From Desulfoarculaceae bacterium (GTDB taxonomy: Bacteria > Desulfobacterota > Desulfobulbia > Desulfobulbales > Desulfocapsaceae), in assembly GCA_019429465.1 (NCBI GenBank), contig JAHYIV010000003.1, positions 1 through 64,000 of the forward strand: 64,000 bases of DNA, read 5' to 3'. Of this stretch, positions 1 to 10,059 are shown piece after piece (position 1 is the first letter of the stretch; the number at the start of each line of letters is the position of its first letter). Made by a program: the position numbers and the translations under genes. Under the pieces are notes generated by a model, which saw nothing but the letters and a program-made list of their open reading frames with translations, was not told the origin of the DNA and made no database searches.

Positions 1-52
1 AAGGCATTTGCTTTGTACCGGAGATTAGTCAGGGAGTCAAGGGGTTTTCTGT

Positions 53-345
53 GGGTGAGGGGTGAAATGCGGGAGCAAGGTGGCGGCATCCTCTGGATTG
101 CTTCGCTGGCGCTCGCAAAGACGGACGAGCCACCGGCGTCGCTCCTACAGTTAACGTGGGTGCGGGGTGAAATGCGGGAGCAAGGTGGCGGCATCCTCTG
201 GATTGCTTCGCTGGCGCTCGCAAAGACGGACGAGCCACCGGCGTCGCCCCTACGGTTAACGTGGGTGAGGGGCGAGATGCGGGAGCAAGGTGGCGGCATC
301 CTCTGGATTGCTTCGCTGGCGCTCGCAAAGACGGACGGGGTTTGG
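53..345. repeat. Tandem repeat, about 105-bp unit, about 3 copies
   Basis: Unit starts at 53, 158 and 263 (GGGTGNGGGG...GATTGCTTCGCTGGCGCTCGCAAAGACG); near-identical copies. Confidence 0.95.
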
Positions 346-550
346 TTGCTAAGACCTGCGGGGTTACTTCTGGTTCCCGTGCGGCGCATGGGAAACGAGA
401 AGAACAGCTCAACCACCCCTGACCCCTCCTTATCAAGGAGGGGGAAAAAGTTACATCTGGTTCCTCTTTCCGGGCGGGTTCAGGTTGTTGCCGATGGGGG
501 TGTTCTCGCCATCCAACTGTTCGTGCTATTTCCATTTCCATATCTGACCC

Positions 551-1168
551 TCAACGCCCCATACGTCGGACATGTTCCACCAATTGCGATTGCCCTGCTT
601 GAGTGAGACGATATTTCTGCAGGCGACTATTGGGTTTATCTGGGATGGTGGGCTCGATCATCGCTTCAAACATGAGATTGCGCATTGTTTTATTCAATTG
701 ACCAGATACTTTTTTTTGTCCCAATTTTGCTGAAATATCTTTTTTTGCCATTTCTCCATCAGCCAATGCTATAAGCACCCGTTCTCGTAACGACTCTGGC
801 TGCGACTCTGGCTGTGACTCTGGCTGTGACTGGGCAAGCAGACTTTTTACTCCTTTACGTTGTGCAAACGTCACCATCACACCACCAGCAAATTCCTTAA
901 TTTCAAATTCAATTTCTGGATAGTCACGCAATGCTTTACGAATACGGATGAAGCCGCTGCCATATTTTTCGATGCTACCGGTGAGATAAAAACCTTCGGC
1001 AACCAACTTGTTGCGCAGACTGGAGCGATAGTTATCGGCCTGAATATCGGCCACGCTAATGCCACCATAAAAAAGTCCTGGACTGAATATTGAAATTTTA
1101 TCGTCAAATTTCGTAACTATCCAGCACAATTGGGCAGGTCGGGCTTTAGCCCGAAAACAGGGGCTCAT
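551..1168 (-). pseudogene. C-terminal fragment of AlbA-2/RecG-like ATP-binding transcriptional regulator
   Basis: FDDKISIFSPGLFYGGI...RNKLVAEGFYLTGSIEKYGSGFIRIRKAL is typical of the C-terminal ATP-binding half; the N-terminal domain is absent; contains (SQPE)n. Confidence 0.65.
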
Positions 1169-1264
1169 AGCAAGTCCTGCGTCGGGTTGAAACCCGACCT
1201 ACATGTTGTATAGCATCCTATTGTGTTTGTTTTTTTATCAGAGCATGAAATTATGGTGGATAGT
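1106..1264. repeat. Palindrome-ended element with ends GTAACTATCCASCA; contains GTCGGG-TTNAA-CCCGAC hairpins
   Basis: GTAACTATCCAGCAC at about 1106 and its inverse TGGTGGATAGTTAC at about 1264. Confidence 0.5.
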
Positions 1265-1319
1265 TACTCACAATCTAACCTTGTTCGTAATGCTCCGTGT
1301 CTTTCCCTGCGGCTTTTTG

Positions 1320-3191
1320 TTACTCCAGGGCCCGCAATTCTTTGTCAATCTTCTGTTTTTCCTGAAGCAGGCGCACCACTGTTTCATGCTCATCCCGTGG
1401 CACGTTTTCTATCTCCGCTGTCAATATACGTTCCATCTCCTTCAACTCTTCCCTCTTGAGCCAGAGCAGCAACTCGGCCAGCTCTTCTTCCGTCCCTGAG
1501 CAATGTGTGCTCCCGGAATCAGTGGATGATGCGGCCAGCAGGATTTCCGCAACCAGGGCCCGTTCCTCTCCTTCGGGCAAGGCGGCAAGCAACTCCTCCG
1601 GCTCCAGCTCCCTACCCTTGGCGTGCAGGGCCTGGAGCTGGAGAAACAGGACTTCTCCCACACCGCAGGCCAGCCGTTGTCTCAGGCCAACCTGTTCCAG
1701 CCGCAAAAAATGGGATGGATAGAGCACCATATGGGCCACAAGGCGCTTCTGGGCAACATTGAGATTGATCCCGCCCCGCCCTGACCGGCCAAATTGGTGC
1801 TCCTCTCTTGTTTGAGCGCCAGCCGGGTATGGCCGTCCGGCAGGAATCCCCCTGGGGGCCGGATGAGTGACCGCCGGGGGAGTCACCGGGGAGTGATCCG
1901 CAAGCAGATCACTCAACTGCCGGGCCGGGACACCCAGCTTCTCACTGAAATGGGCGATCACTACCGAACGCTGCAACGGCGATGCCGCCGCCTGCGCCAG
2001 CGGACGCAGTTCTTCCACAATCCTGTTTTTCCCGTCCAGGCTGAGACCATGCTCTTCAATCAGTTTTGTCAGGGCAAACTCGGCCAGCGGCACCGCTGAG
2101 TCCAGCAGCCGCTCCATCTCTTCCTGCCCCTTTTCGCGGATAAAGGTATCAGGGTCATGCCCTGAAGGCAGCAATGCTATTTTCGCGCTCATCTGCTCGG
2201 CCAGGAACAGGGGGACAGACCGGACCGCAGCCTTGACCCCTGCCGCATCCCCGTCAAAAAGAAGGATGACGTTGTCGGCGTAATGGCGCAGCAGCTTTAA
2301 CTGCGGCCGGGTCAAGGCAGTCCCTAAAGGCGCGACCACATTGGGACAGCCGTGAACCACCAGTGAGATCAGGTCAAAGTTCCCCTCCACCAGCACTGCC
2401 CGCTGCCGGGAACGGATTTCCGGAGCCTGCTGAAAAAGGCCAAGCAGACTGCGGCTCTTATCAAAGACCAGACTTTCAGGAGAATTCATATACTTGGGTT
2501 GACCGTCACCGACAATACGGCCGCCAAAACCAGTGATCCTCCCCTTGGGATCAAAGATGGGAAAGAGGATCCGGTCACGGAACCGATCATAGGTCCCGCC
2601 CTTGTCATTTCTTACCAGCAGCCCAACTGCCTCGGCTGCTGCGCTCTCCTCTCCCTGCAGACTGGAACCAAGAAAATTCCAGCCAACGCTTTCCACGGCA
2701 GGCGCGTATCCAAGCTGGAACTTCTCCTGGATATCCGGCGGAATACCGCGCCGCTCAAGATAGGCGCGCGCCTGTGCCGCACCCTTGGCCTGGAGCAGAT
2801 ATTCTCTGAACAGGCGGGCGGCCTTTTCATTGACGGCATACATAGCCTTACGCAGATTCTCTTTTTCCTGTTCTGCCGGCGAATAGTGCTTTTCCGGCAG
2901 CTCAATCTGGTAACGGCGGGCCAGCTCCTGCAGGGCGGTGGGAAAATCGAGATTATGATATTTCATCATAAAGGAGAAGACATCACCCGACTCGCCACAG
3001 CCAAAACAGTAATAAAACTGCTGCCCCGGATGAACGGAGAATGAGGGTGTCTTCTCCCCATGAAACGGACAACGCCCAAGAAAGCGCGCCCCCGCTCTTT
3101 TCAGATCTACACTCTCTCCTATGATCTGAACGATATCAGCCTGCTCTTTGACCTGGGCTGTTACTGAATCACGTGTTTCCGAATATCCCAT
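1320..3191 (-). CDS. dnaG: DNA primase DnaG
   Basis: Zinc finger CPFHGEKTPSFSVHPGQQFYYCFGCGESGDVFSF, Toprim domain VEGNFDLISL / LLFDGDAAG; start chosen at MGYSETRDSV. Confidence 0.97.
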   Translation of the reverse strand: MGYSETRDSVTAQVKEQADIVQIIGESVDLKRAGARFLGRCPFHGEKTPSFSVHPGQQFYYCFGCGESGDVFSFMMKYHNLDFPTALQELARRYQIELPEKHYSPAEQEKENLRKAMYAVNEKAARLFREYLLQAKGAAQARAYLERRGIPPDIQEKFQLGYAPAVESVGWNFLGSSLQGEESAAAEAVGLLVRNDKGGTYDRFRDRILFPIFDPKGRITGFGGRIVGDGQPKYMNSPESLVFDKSRSLLGLFQQAPEIRSRQRAVLVEGNFDLISLVVHGCPNVVAPLGTALTRPQLKLLRHYADNVILLFDGDAAGVKAAVRSVPLFLAEQMSAKIALLPSGHDPDTFIREKGQEEMERLLDSAVPLAEFALTKLIEEHGLSLDGKNRIVEELRPLAQAAASPLQRSVVIAHFSEKLGVPARQLSDLLADHSPVTPPAVTHPAPRGIPAGRPYPAGAQTREEHQFGRSGRGGINLNVAQKRLVAHMVLYPSHFLRLEQVGLRQRLACGVGEVLFLQLQALHAKGRELEPEELLAALPEGEERALVAEILLAASSTDSGSTHCSGTEEELAELLLWLKREELKEMERILTAEIENVPRDEHETVVRLLQEKQKIDKELRALE

Positions 3192-3283
3192 ACTGACCGA
3201 TCTGTTAATACTAACTCTAATTTCAGGGGCAACACCATAAGGTGTACCTTGAAAAATCTCCCTCGACCCATCTGCCGTCAGCG

Positions 3284-3964
3284 TCATCCGGATTTAATTC
3301 GGGCCTGCCGTGCCTTCTCCGGTTGCCCCAAGTCCAAATAGGCCCTTTCCATCAGCCGCCAGTTCTGCTGGATCAAGCCATAATCCTTCCCGGCCAGACT
3401 GTTGGACTTGATACAGAACTGGACCACCTGGCCATACTCCTGCTGCCCATATTTCACCTGGGCCATCTCATGCCAAAGCCTGGCGTTACGAGGTTCCAGG
3501 CGAAGGGCCCGTTCAAGCGTCATCTCGGCCTGACTGAACTGGCCTGAGCGCACACTTTGGCGGGCACTGGCCAGCAAGGTCCCGGCCGCCTTCCCTTCTT
3601 CCGGCACCGGCACAAAGTCACGGCTGGAGCGGACAGCGGGGTCAGGCAGCGGAACTGGAACAGGGGCGGGAAGAGGAGCAGAATCCGGGCGGAGGACAGG
3701 GGCCGGAAGCGGAGCCGGAACAGGTCTGGTTGGCTGACCAACAGGATATTTCACCGTACATCCATGCAGAAACAGAGTCAGCACGACAAGCAACCCGACA
3801 TTCCAGACGCTCTTTCCTAGCCCCGATGAACGGGATAAGTGCCTGGCGCAGGTTATTTTCTTGCAAAAAAAACCAGAAAACAACCTGTAAGACACTAAAC
3901 GGTCATGTCCCCCTTGATTCATCACTTTCCTTCCTTCTTTTATGGTGAGACGTTGCCTTATCAT
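3284..3964 (-). CDS. TPR-containing lipoprotein, possible LpoP-like PBP1B activator
   Basis: Lipobox LFLHGC, Pro-rich linker, TPR-like C-terminus; lies directly after PBP1B on the same strand. Start uncertain because the 5' part overlaps a dispersed repeat. Confidence 0.7.
   Translation of the reverse strand: MIRQRLTIKEGRKVMNQGGHDRLVSYRLFSGFFCKKITCARHLSRSSGLGKSVWNVGLLVVLTLFLHGCTVKYPVGQPTRPVPAPLPAPVLRPDSAPLPAPVPVPLPDPAVRSSRDFVPVPEEGKAAGTLLASARQSVRSGQFSQAEMTLERALRLEPRNARLWHEMAQVKYGQQEYGQVVQFCIKSNSLAGKDYGLIQQNWRLMERAYLDLGQPEKARQARIKSG
3821..3898. repeat. Dispersed palindromic element B (CCCCGATGAACGGGATAAGTGCCT...GTAAGRCACT), copy 1
   Basis: Same core at 21956-22046, 47848-47905 and 57756-57830. 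Confidence 0.85.
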
Positions 3965-6396
3965 TGAAACCAGTCACGTATGGTGTTCAAAACGCCTGGG
4001 ACATTCCACTCCTGAGTGTCACCAGCCGCGGGAGCGGATGAGGATGACGCACGCTCGGCCCCTGCAGGCACCGTTCCGGCCACAAAGGGCAAGACCACAT
4101 TGTCACGGAAAGCGCCCAGGGAGCGGCCATAGATTCCCGCATCCACCCTGGCCCATTCAAGCCCCTCCGGCTCCACCAGCTCCAGCGGCTGGGGATGGAG
4201 AGCCTGCATGATCTTGCCCCACACCACCAGGGCGCCACTGGAACCGGTGAGCCCGGTCGGTTTGTTATCGTCGCGGCCGATCCAGACGACAGCCAGCCGG
4301 TCCCCGGTAAAGCCGGCAAACCAGCTGTCCCGCAGTTCATCAGTGGTCCCTGTTTTACCGGCAGCCTGGACCGTCTCCGGGATATAGTTTAAAAGCGACC
4401 GCGCTGTTCCATTGTTCACCACCCGCTGCAGGGCCGTATTAAGCAGGAAGACATCCTCAGGCGGAAAACGCTGTTCCACGGTCAGACCAAAGCGCTGGAC
4501 CACCTTATTTTCCAGGGTCAACACACTGCCAATCACCCGCTGCGGCTGATAAAAACCACCGGTGGCAAAGAGCTGATAGAGCTGGGCCACCTCAAGTGGC
4601 GGCAACTCAGCCGTTCCCAGCAGAAAGGAAGGATAGGGCTCGAAGTCTCTGTTTATCCCCGCCCGCTTGACATTTTCCACCACCTTTTCCACCCCGACAT
4701 CCATGCCGATTCTGATGGTGGCCAGGTTATAGGAATGAGCCAGCGCCTCATGAAACGGCACCAGGCCATGTTCTTTTTTATCATAATTGGCCGGCCGCCA
4801 GTCCTTGGTCCCGGCGGCGATGACGGTCAGGGACACATCCGCCACCGGGCTGGCCAGGGTATAGCCGTTGGCAAGAGCCGTCAAGTAGACTACCGGTTTA
4901 ATGAGCGAGCCAATGGGACGCTGGGCGTCGAGTGCCCGGTTGAAGCCAGGCTGCAAGGCGTTGCGACCACCAGCCACGGCCAGGATCTCTCCGCCCTCCC
5001 GGCTGCTGACGATCACCGCCCCTTCAAGCTCACTGGTGCCGGTCCGTTTTTCCAGGGCTGACAGCGTTTCCCCCAGGTGCTTCTCCACCTGCATCTGGAC
5101 CTGGGGATCAAGCGTGGTCAGGATCTTCAGGCCATCAGAGGTGAGATCCTCCTCGCGATAGTCCTGCCCCAGCTGACGGCGCACCAGATCGAGAAAGGCG
5201 GGATAACGGTTAAAGGCACTCTGCACCGCACCGGACATCTCCAGTTTGTCAGCTTTCGCCAGGGCAAAGACCTCGGCCGTGATCACCCCTTCGGACCGCA
5301 TCACCTCAAGGACCACCTGCCGGCGCAGCAGACACCGCTCCGCATAACGGCGCGGGTCATAATAGGATGGCCCCTTGATCATCCCCACCAGCATGGCAAA
5401 CTGGGCGGCGGAAAGATCCTTCAATTCACGCCGGAAATAAAACTGACTGGCCATGCCAAAACCATGGACCGCCCGCCCCCGGTCCTGCCCGAGAAAAATC
5501 TCATTGACATAGGCAGTCAGAATCTCGTCCTTGCTGTAATGCACCTCCAGCAGCAGCGACATGATCACCTCATTGAACTTGCGCTGCAGGGTGCGCTCGT
5601 TATTGAGGAAAAAATTCTTTACCAGCTGCTGGGTCAGGGTGCTGCCGCCCTGCACGGTCTTGCCGGCCCGGATATTGGCAAACATGGCCCGCAGGATTCC
5701 CAGAGGATCAACCCCGAAATGGGAATAGAACTGTCGATCCTCCACCGCCAGAAGGGTCTTGATCAGCAGATCGGGAAGTTCTTCCCTGCTGTAAACAATC
5801 CGGTCCTCATTTTCCAGAGGATGGAAGCTGCCGATCCGGGCCGGATCAAGACGCGCCAGGGCAAGTTCTTCACCGCTATCAGTACGGGATATCTTCCTGA
5901 CCACAGAACCGGAAAATTCCACTGTTATCCTGGCCGATTTTTCCAGACCATCGGGAAAGGCAAACTCCCTGGTCACCAGACGTATGACATTGCCTCTCAG
6001 ATCGTAACCGCCCGGATCTTCCGCCGTCTTATCCCGACGATAGCCGCCAAGCTGCAGTTCCTCCGCCAGCATTCCGGCCGTAAACGGCAGATCGGCATAC
6101 AGTTCCAGGGGACGGGCGTAGACCACGGCCGGCAAGGCCCAGCGTTTGCCGGCAAACTTCTGGCGGATCACCTGGTCGAGAGAGGTGACATACAGCCCCA
6201 GAGCAACGAAGACAAGAAGCACCAGCGGACCCGCAACCTTGAGCAAGGTCCACCGCCGCGCCCTGCTTTTCAGACGCCTCGTCTTTTTCGGGATTATCTT
6301 TTTTTTCTTAAGCAAGATTTCACACACCACGGGCTCAAAATTGAAGTACCACTTTGATGGCGTCGTAAAAAGTCGCCAACTGCTTCGTTGCTGCAA
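3961..6396 (-). CDS. mrcB: Penicillin-binding protein 1B (bifunctional transglycosylase/transpeptidase)
   Basis: GT51 motif EDRQFYSHFGVDPLGI..GGSTLTQQLVKN; transpeptidase motifs RPIGSLIKP and AGKTGTTDELRDSWFAG. N-terminal start may be internal to the ORF because the upstream end enters a palindrome. Confidence 0.93.
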   Translation of the reverse strand: MQQRSSWRLFTTPSKWYFNFEPVVCEILLKKKKIIPKKTRRLKSRARRWTLLKVAGPLVLLVFVALGLYVTSLDQVIRQKFAGKRWALPAVVYARPLELYADLPFTAGMLAEELQLGGYRRDKTAEDPGGYDLRGNVIRLVTREFAFPDGLEKSARITVEFSGSVVRKISRTDSGEELALARLDPARIGSFHPLENEDRIVYSREELPDLLIKTLLAVEDRQFYSHFGVDPLGILRAMFANIRAGKTVQGGSTLTQQLVKNFFLNNERTLQRKFNEVIMSLLLEVHYSKDEILTAYVNEIFLGQDRGRAVHGFGMASQFYFRRELKDLSAAQFAMLVGMIKGPSYYDPRRYAERCLLRRQVVLEVMRSEGVITAEVFALAKADKLEMSGAVQSAFNRYPAFLDLVRRQLGQDYREEDLTSDGLKILTTLDPQVQMQVEKHLGETLSALEKRTGTSELEGAVIVSSREGGEILAVAGGRNALQPGFNRALDAQRPIGSLIKPVVYLTALANGYTLASPVADVSLTVIAAGTKDWRPANYDKKEHGLVPFHEALAHSYNLATIRIGMDVGVEKVVENVKRAGINRDFEPYPSFLLGTAELPPLEVAQLYQLFATGGFYQPQRVIGSVLTLENKVVQRFGLTVEQRFPPEDVFLLNTALQRVVNNGTARSLLNYIPETVQAAGKTGTTDELRDSWFAGFTGDRLAVVWIGRDDNKPTGLTGSSGALVVWGKIMQALHPQPLELVEPEGLEWARVDAGIYGRSLGAFRDNVVLPFVAGTVPAGAERASSSSAPAAGDTQEWNVPGVLNTIRDWFQ

Positions 6397-6484
6397 ATTA
6401 TCTCGTCACTGCGGCGTACTCAAGTACGCCTCATTCCTCGAAATTTGCGCGCCTCGCATTTGACGCTTTTTACTTAGCCATCCC
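6358..6484. repeat. Large imperfect palindrome, element E (GATGGCGTCGTAAAAAG...CTTTTTACTTAGCCATCC)
   Basis: Ends inversely related; centre GGCGTACTCAAGTACGCC; related element at 45257-45391. Confidence 0.8.
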
Positions 6485-6533
6485 AGAAATTGAGTTTTTA
6501 CGAAACCATCAACTTTACAGGTTTTCAAGAAGT

Positions 6534-6559
6534 GAACCGGGGTAATACCCGGTTTTTTT
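6534..6559 (+). terminator. Putative rho-independent terminator
   Basis: CCGGGGTAATACCCGG followed by TTTTTTT. Confidence 0.5.
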
Positions 6560-6584
6560 CAACGACCAGGTAAAAGGAGCATGA

Positions 6585-6863
6585 TTGAGACATTCCACCC
6601 AGATCACCACTGAACAAAGATACCAGATTTCAGCGTTAATGAAAGCAGGTTTTAATCAGTCGAAGATTGCAACAGACTTGGGCAGAAACAAAACAACGAA
6701 TTATCGAGAGCTTAAAGGAAACAAAGAGCAAAGGATCGAGGTCTTGATCATCACGGGAAATGGCCTTGGCGTGACCAGGAGCGCAGAGCAAAATATTCCG
6801 CATTTCCGAGGGAAATACTTTCGGGCGGAAGCGAGCCCTGATGCCAAGTCTTTGCGGGGTTAA
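6585..6863 (+). pseudogene. IS30-family transposase N-terminal fragment
   Basis: QITTEQRYQISALMKAGFNQSKIATDLGRNKTTNYRELKGN matches the IS30 HTH; catalytic domain missing. Confidence 0.7.
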
Positions 6864-7064
6864 CTGACTGGGCCACAGCCTTTGTGGATAAGATTGAACA
6901 GAAGCTGGAATGCTGGATTGAGCGAAGATCCTCGGTACAGCTGAGGAAAGAGAAGGATCTGTCTTCTTTTTTCAAGGGTATATTTTTTGACTTTTCATAT
7001 TTCATCACATAGCATTGAATTACAAATTTCTATAAATCCGACAACCTGCCAGGAGTGAACAAAC

Positions 7065-7904
7065 ATGACCATCAAGCCGATCGCCTTTCTGCTGCTCCTG
7101 TTTCTGCTGCTTACCCCAGCTCCCTGCTCAGCCGACGACAAGGCCCTCACCCTCTGGATCCATCCCTATCTGCCCGCCACCGAGTTGACCAGACGCTTTT
7201 CCCCTCTGGCCGCCTATCTGGCCATAGCCATCGGTCGACCGGTGGATATCCGGGTGCAGAAAAGCTACCAGGCCCATCTCGACTTCATCGGCCGTGACCT
7301 TGCCGATATCGCCTATGTCGGCCCGGCAAGCTATGTCTATATCACCAACCGATACGGTCCCAAACCGCTGCTGGCCAAGCTTGAAGTTGAGGGGAAGCCT
7401 TTTTTTCACGGCGTGATCATCGCCCGGCAGGATTCCCCCCTTCTGACCCTGGCCGATCTGGCCGGAAAGAGTTTTGCCTTCGGTGACCCTAATTCCACCA
7501 TGAGCTATGTTGTGCCCAGCGCCATGATGACCGCGGCAGGGGTCGGCCTGGACCGTTTGGCCCACCATGACTACCTGGGCTCCCACCATGACGTCGCCCT
7601 CGCGGTGCTGGGCGGATACTTCGACGCCGGAGCTGTCAAGGAAGAGGTTTTCCACACCTACCAGAACCGGGGACTCAAAGCCCTGGCCATAACTCCGCCC
7701 ATTCCGCCCCATCTCTTCCTGACCAGGGCCGATCTTCCTCCTGCCCTGATCCGCCAGCTTCGCGCCGCCCTTCTTGCCATAAACACCATGCGGCCCAACA
7801 AAGAAAATATCCTGACTGCCATGGAAGACTCCGCCACCTCCCTGCTCCCGGTTACAGACCATGATTACCATGAGCTCCGCAGTCTCATGAAAGGAGTCAA
7901 ATGA
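7065..7904 (+). CDS. PhnD-like phosphate/phosphonate ABC-type periplasmic substrate-binding protein
   Basis: Signal peptide; DLADIAYVGPASYVYI..., FAFGDPNSTMSYVVPSAMM, typical PhnD-family segments. Confidence 0.85.
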   Translation: MTIKPIAFLLLLFLLLTPAPCSADDKALTLWIHPYLPATELTRRFSPLAAYLAIAIGRPVDIRVQKSYQAHLDFIGRDLADIAYVGPASYVYITNRYGPKPLLAKLEVEGKPFFHGVIIARQDSPLLTLADLAGKSFAFGDPNSTMSYVVPSAMMTAAGVGLDRLAHHDYLGSHHDVALAVLGGYFDAGAVKEEVFHTYQNRGLKALAITPPIPPHLFLTRADLPPALIRQLRAALLAINTMRPNKENILTAMEDSATSLLPVTDHDYHELRSLMKGVK

Positions 7905-9616
7905 ATATTCTGTCACCTTCTATCAGGGGGTTCACCTACAACCGGGTTATCATCGCCCTGGTTGCGGTGATGCTTGTCACTCTGGCGGTTATCGACTCCG
8001 CTATCATCAGGCAGCAGCGGGACAGCATCATGCGGGAAGTGCGGGAACGGGCAGCCATGGAAATGGAGCAGGCAGCCACCTCCATGACCGAACCCCTGCT
8101 CAAATACCAGTTTGCCAACATCGAACAGTTCATCCAGCGATGGGCCATGGGCAATCACGAAGTCGTCAATTTTACAGCGATAACCCCGTCAGGGCACATC
8201 CTCACCAGATTCCAGCGCCCGATTACGAGCCCCCATCGTTTCACTGTGGAAAAGAATATTGCCTTGCAAGAGCGGCATCTGCTTACCCTGGTTCTTGAAA
8301 AAGATTATTCCCATGCGGAAGCCCTTCTGTCCCAGCTGAAAACCAGACTGTTCCTCGCTTCGATCTTCATCTCCGCCGCTCTGGGGACCACCCTGTGGTT
8401 TGTCTTCCGGTTCCTGGCCATCCGTCCGCTGGAGCAGGAAGTCTCCCGCCGCCGTCAAGCAGAGCTTGCGCTTGAGGAAGTCAACCAGCAGCTTGAAGAG
8501 CGGGTGCAAGCACGGACCAGGGAGATCAGCGCCCTGCTGAACCAGGAGATCCGCCACCGTGAGGCACTGACCAGACTCACCGCCGAACGCACCGCCAACT
8601 ACGAGGAGACGATTTTCACTTTCGTTGACATGATCGAACAGCGAGACACTTACACCGCAGGCCATACCGGACGGGTGGCGGAGTACTGCCGGCTGATCGC
8701 CCAAGCAATGGGCATTAGCGAATCGGAGACCACCAGACTGTACCAGGCCGCCATCCTCCATGATATCGGCAAGATCGCCACCCCGGATGCCGTGCTGCTT
8801 AAACCAGGCAAACTCGCCCCCCTGGATCGTGAACTTATTAAACTGCATGCCTCCGCTGGGTATCATATGCTTTCCGGTATCGCCATGTACAAAGACCTGA
8901 CTGAAATCATCCACCACCACCACGAGCGGTATGACGGCGAGGGTTATCCCGACCGATTGCAGGGAGAAGACATCCCCCTTCTTTCCCGGATATTAACCGT
9001 CGCCGATGCCTTTGACGCAATGACCACCAACCGTATCTACAAGCCGCGCAAGGATCTTACTGCCACCCTGACGGAACTCCGCTTGCTCGGCGGCAAACAG
9101 TTTGATCCGAAAGTGGTCGCCGCGGCAATCCCGGTCCTTGAAGGGGTGCAGCTGCCGGAAAGTATCAGCCAAACACCCATAACCGACATGGAAAAAAAGA
9201 GATTCTCCTATTTCTTCAACGACCGCATCACTGGTCTGTACAACGAAGATTACCTGAAGATTGTTCTGCAGGACAACCAGGAGCATTACCAGTACAAATG
9301 TCTCAATATCCTTCACCTGCAGAATGTACAGGAATATAATAAACGACAGGGATGGGCAAAGGGGAATCTTATTTTCACCCAGTTTGCCGGGGAACTCCAG
9401 AAACTGTTTCCCGATGCTAAGCTCTTTCGCGCCTACGGCAATGATTTTGCCGTTATTTCCAGAGAAACCTGTTCCCTTGAAAGCAGGAATCCTGACTCCT
9501 TCGCTTCCCTGTCCGGCACCGGCATCACCATTGCGGTGCAGCACATTGATCTGGCCACGGAAACCCAATACACCATTGACAAATTGGAGAAAATCGAATT
9601 GATCTCTGAGAGATAA
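7901..9616 (+). CDS. Membrane sensor with HD-GYP phosphodiesterase domain and degenerate C-terminal GGDEF-like domain
   Basis: ATGA overlap with the upstream gene; two TM segments; HDIGKIATPDAVLLKPGKL...HHHERYDGEGYPDRLQGEDI; C-terminal RITGLYNEDYLKIVL. Confidence 0.88.
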   Translation: MNILSPSIRGFTYNRVIIALVAVMLVTLAVIDSAIIRQQRDSIMREVRERAAMEMEQAATSMTEPLLKYQFANIEQFIQRWAMGNHEVVNFTAITPSGHILTRFQRPITSPHRFTVEKNIALQERHLLTLVLEKDYSHAEALLSQLKTRLFLASIFISAALGTTLWFVFRFLAIRPLEQEVSRRRQAELALEEVNQQLEERVQARTREISALLNQEIRHREALTRLTAERTANYEETIFTFVDMIEQRDTYTAGHTGRVAEYCRLIAQAMGISESETTRLYQAAILHDIGKIATPDAVLLKPGKLAPLDRELIKLHASAGYHMLSGIAMYKDLTEIIHHHHERYDGEGYPDRLQGEDIPLLSRILTVADAFDAMTTNRIYKPRKDLTATLTELRLLGGKQFDPKVVAAAIPVLEGVQLPESISQTPITDMEKKRFSYFFNDRITGLYNEDYLKIVLQDNQEHYQYKCLNILHLQNVQEYNKRQGWAKGNLIFTQFAGELQKLFPDAKLFRAYGNDFAVISRETCSLESRNPDSFASLSGTGITIAVQHIDLATETQYTIDKLEKIELISER

Positions 9617-10059
9617 TACCTTTGCGGTTTACGGAGGTCGGGGCACATGGCAGTACATAAATAGACAAGGGCAGCGTCCGAAGCTGATGAACTGATCATC
9701 GGCCAGGACCTTTGCTTGACGCCTCGCCGCACATGGCTACTGCCTGTCTACCGGGCTGTTTGCTCATCATCGTCCCTCCATGACGAAGGGCGTCCCCTTT
9801 TTTCCTTTCAATCCCACCCTGCCAATCTTCTTGAGGCCGGGAGGGATGGGGGGATTTTCGATTTACTTTTCCTTTGATCTTTCATATTCTCTCATCCACT
9901 CTCATACTCTGTGACAACCAACCCGAGAAAGGGCAATAAGCTATCTTGAAAGCGGGTTCAGTTTCCCTCTTTCAAGATCAATCAATACAGGAAAGCCGTT
10001 GTTTGATTGCCGCCACAAGGCTTGACGCCTGAATTCTACGAAAAAGGAGCAGATACGAC

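Noticed and set aside
13-606. 197-aa ORF over the 105-bp repeats
   Set aside because: Open frame results from the repeat period being a multiple of 3; peptide resembles no protein and the opposite strand is open too.
5077-6357. 426-aa plus-strand ORF opposite PBP1B
   Set aside because: Antisense shadow of mrcB.
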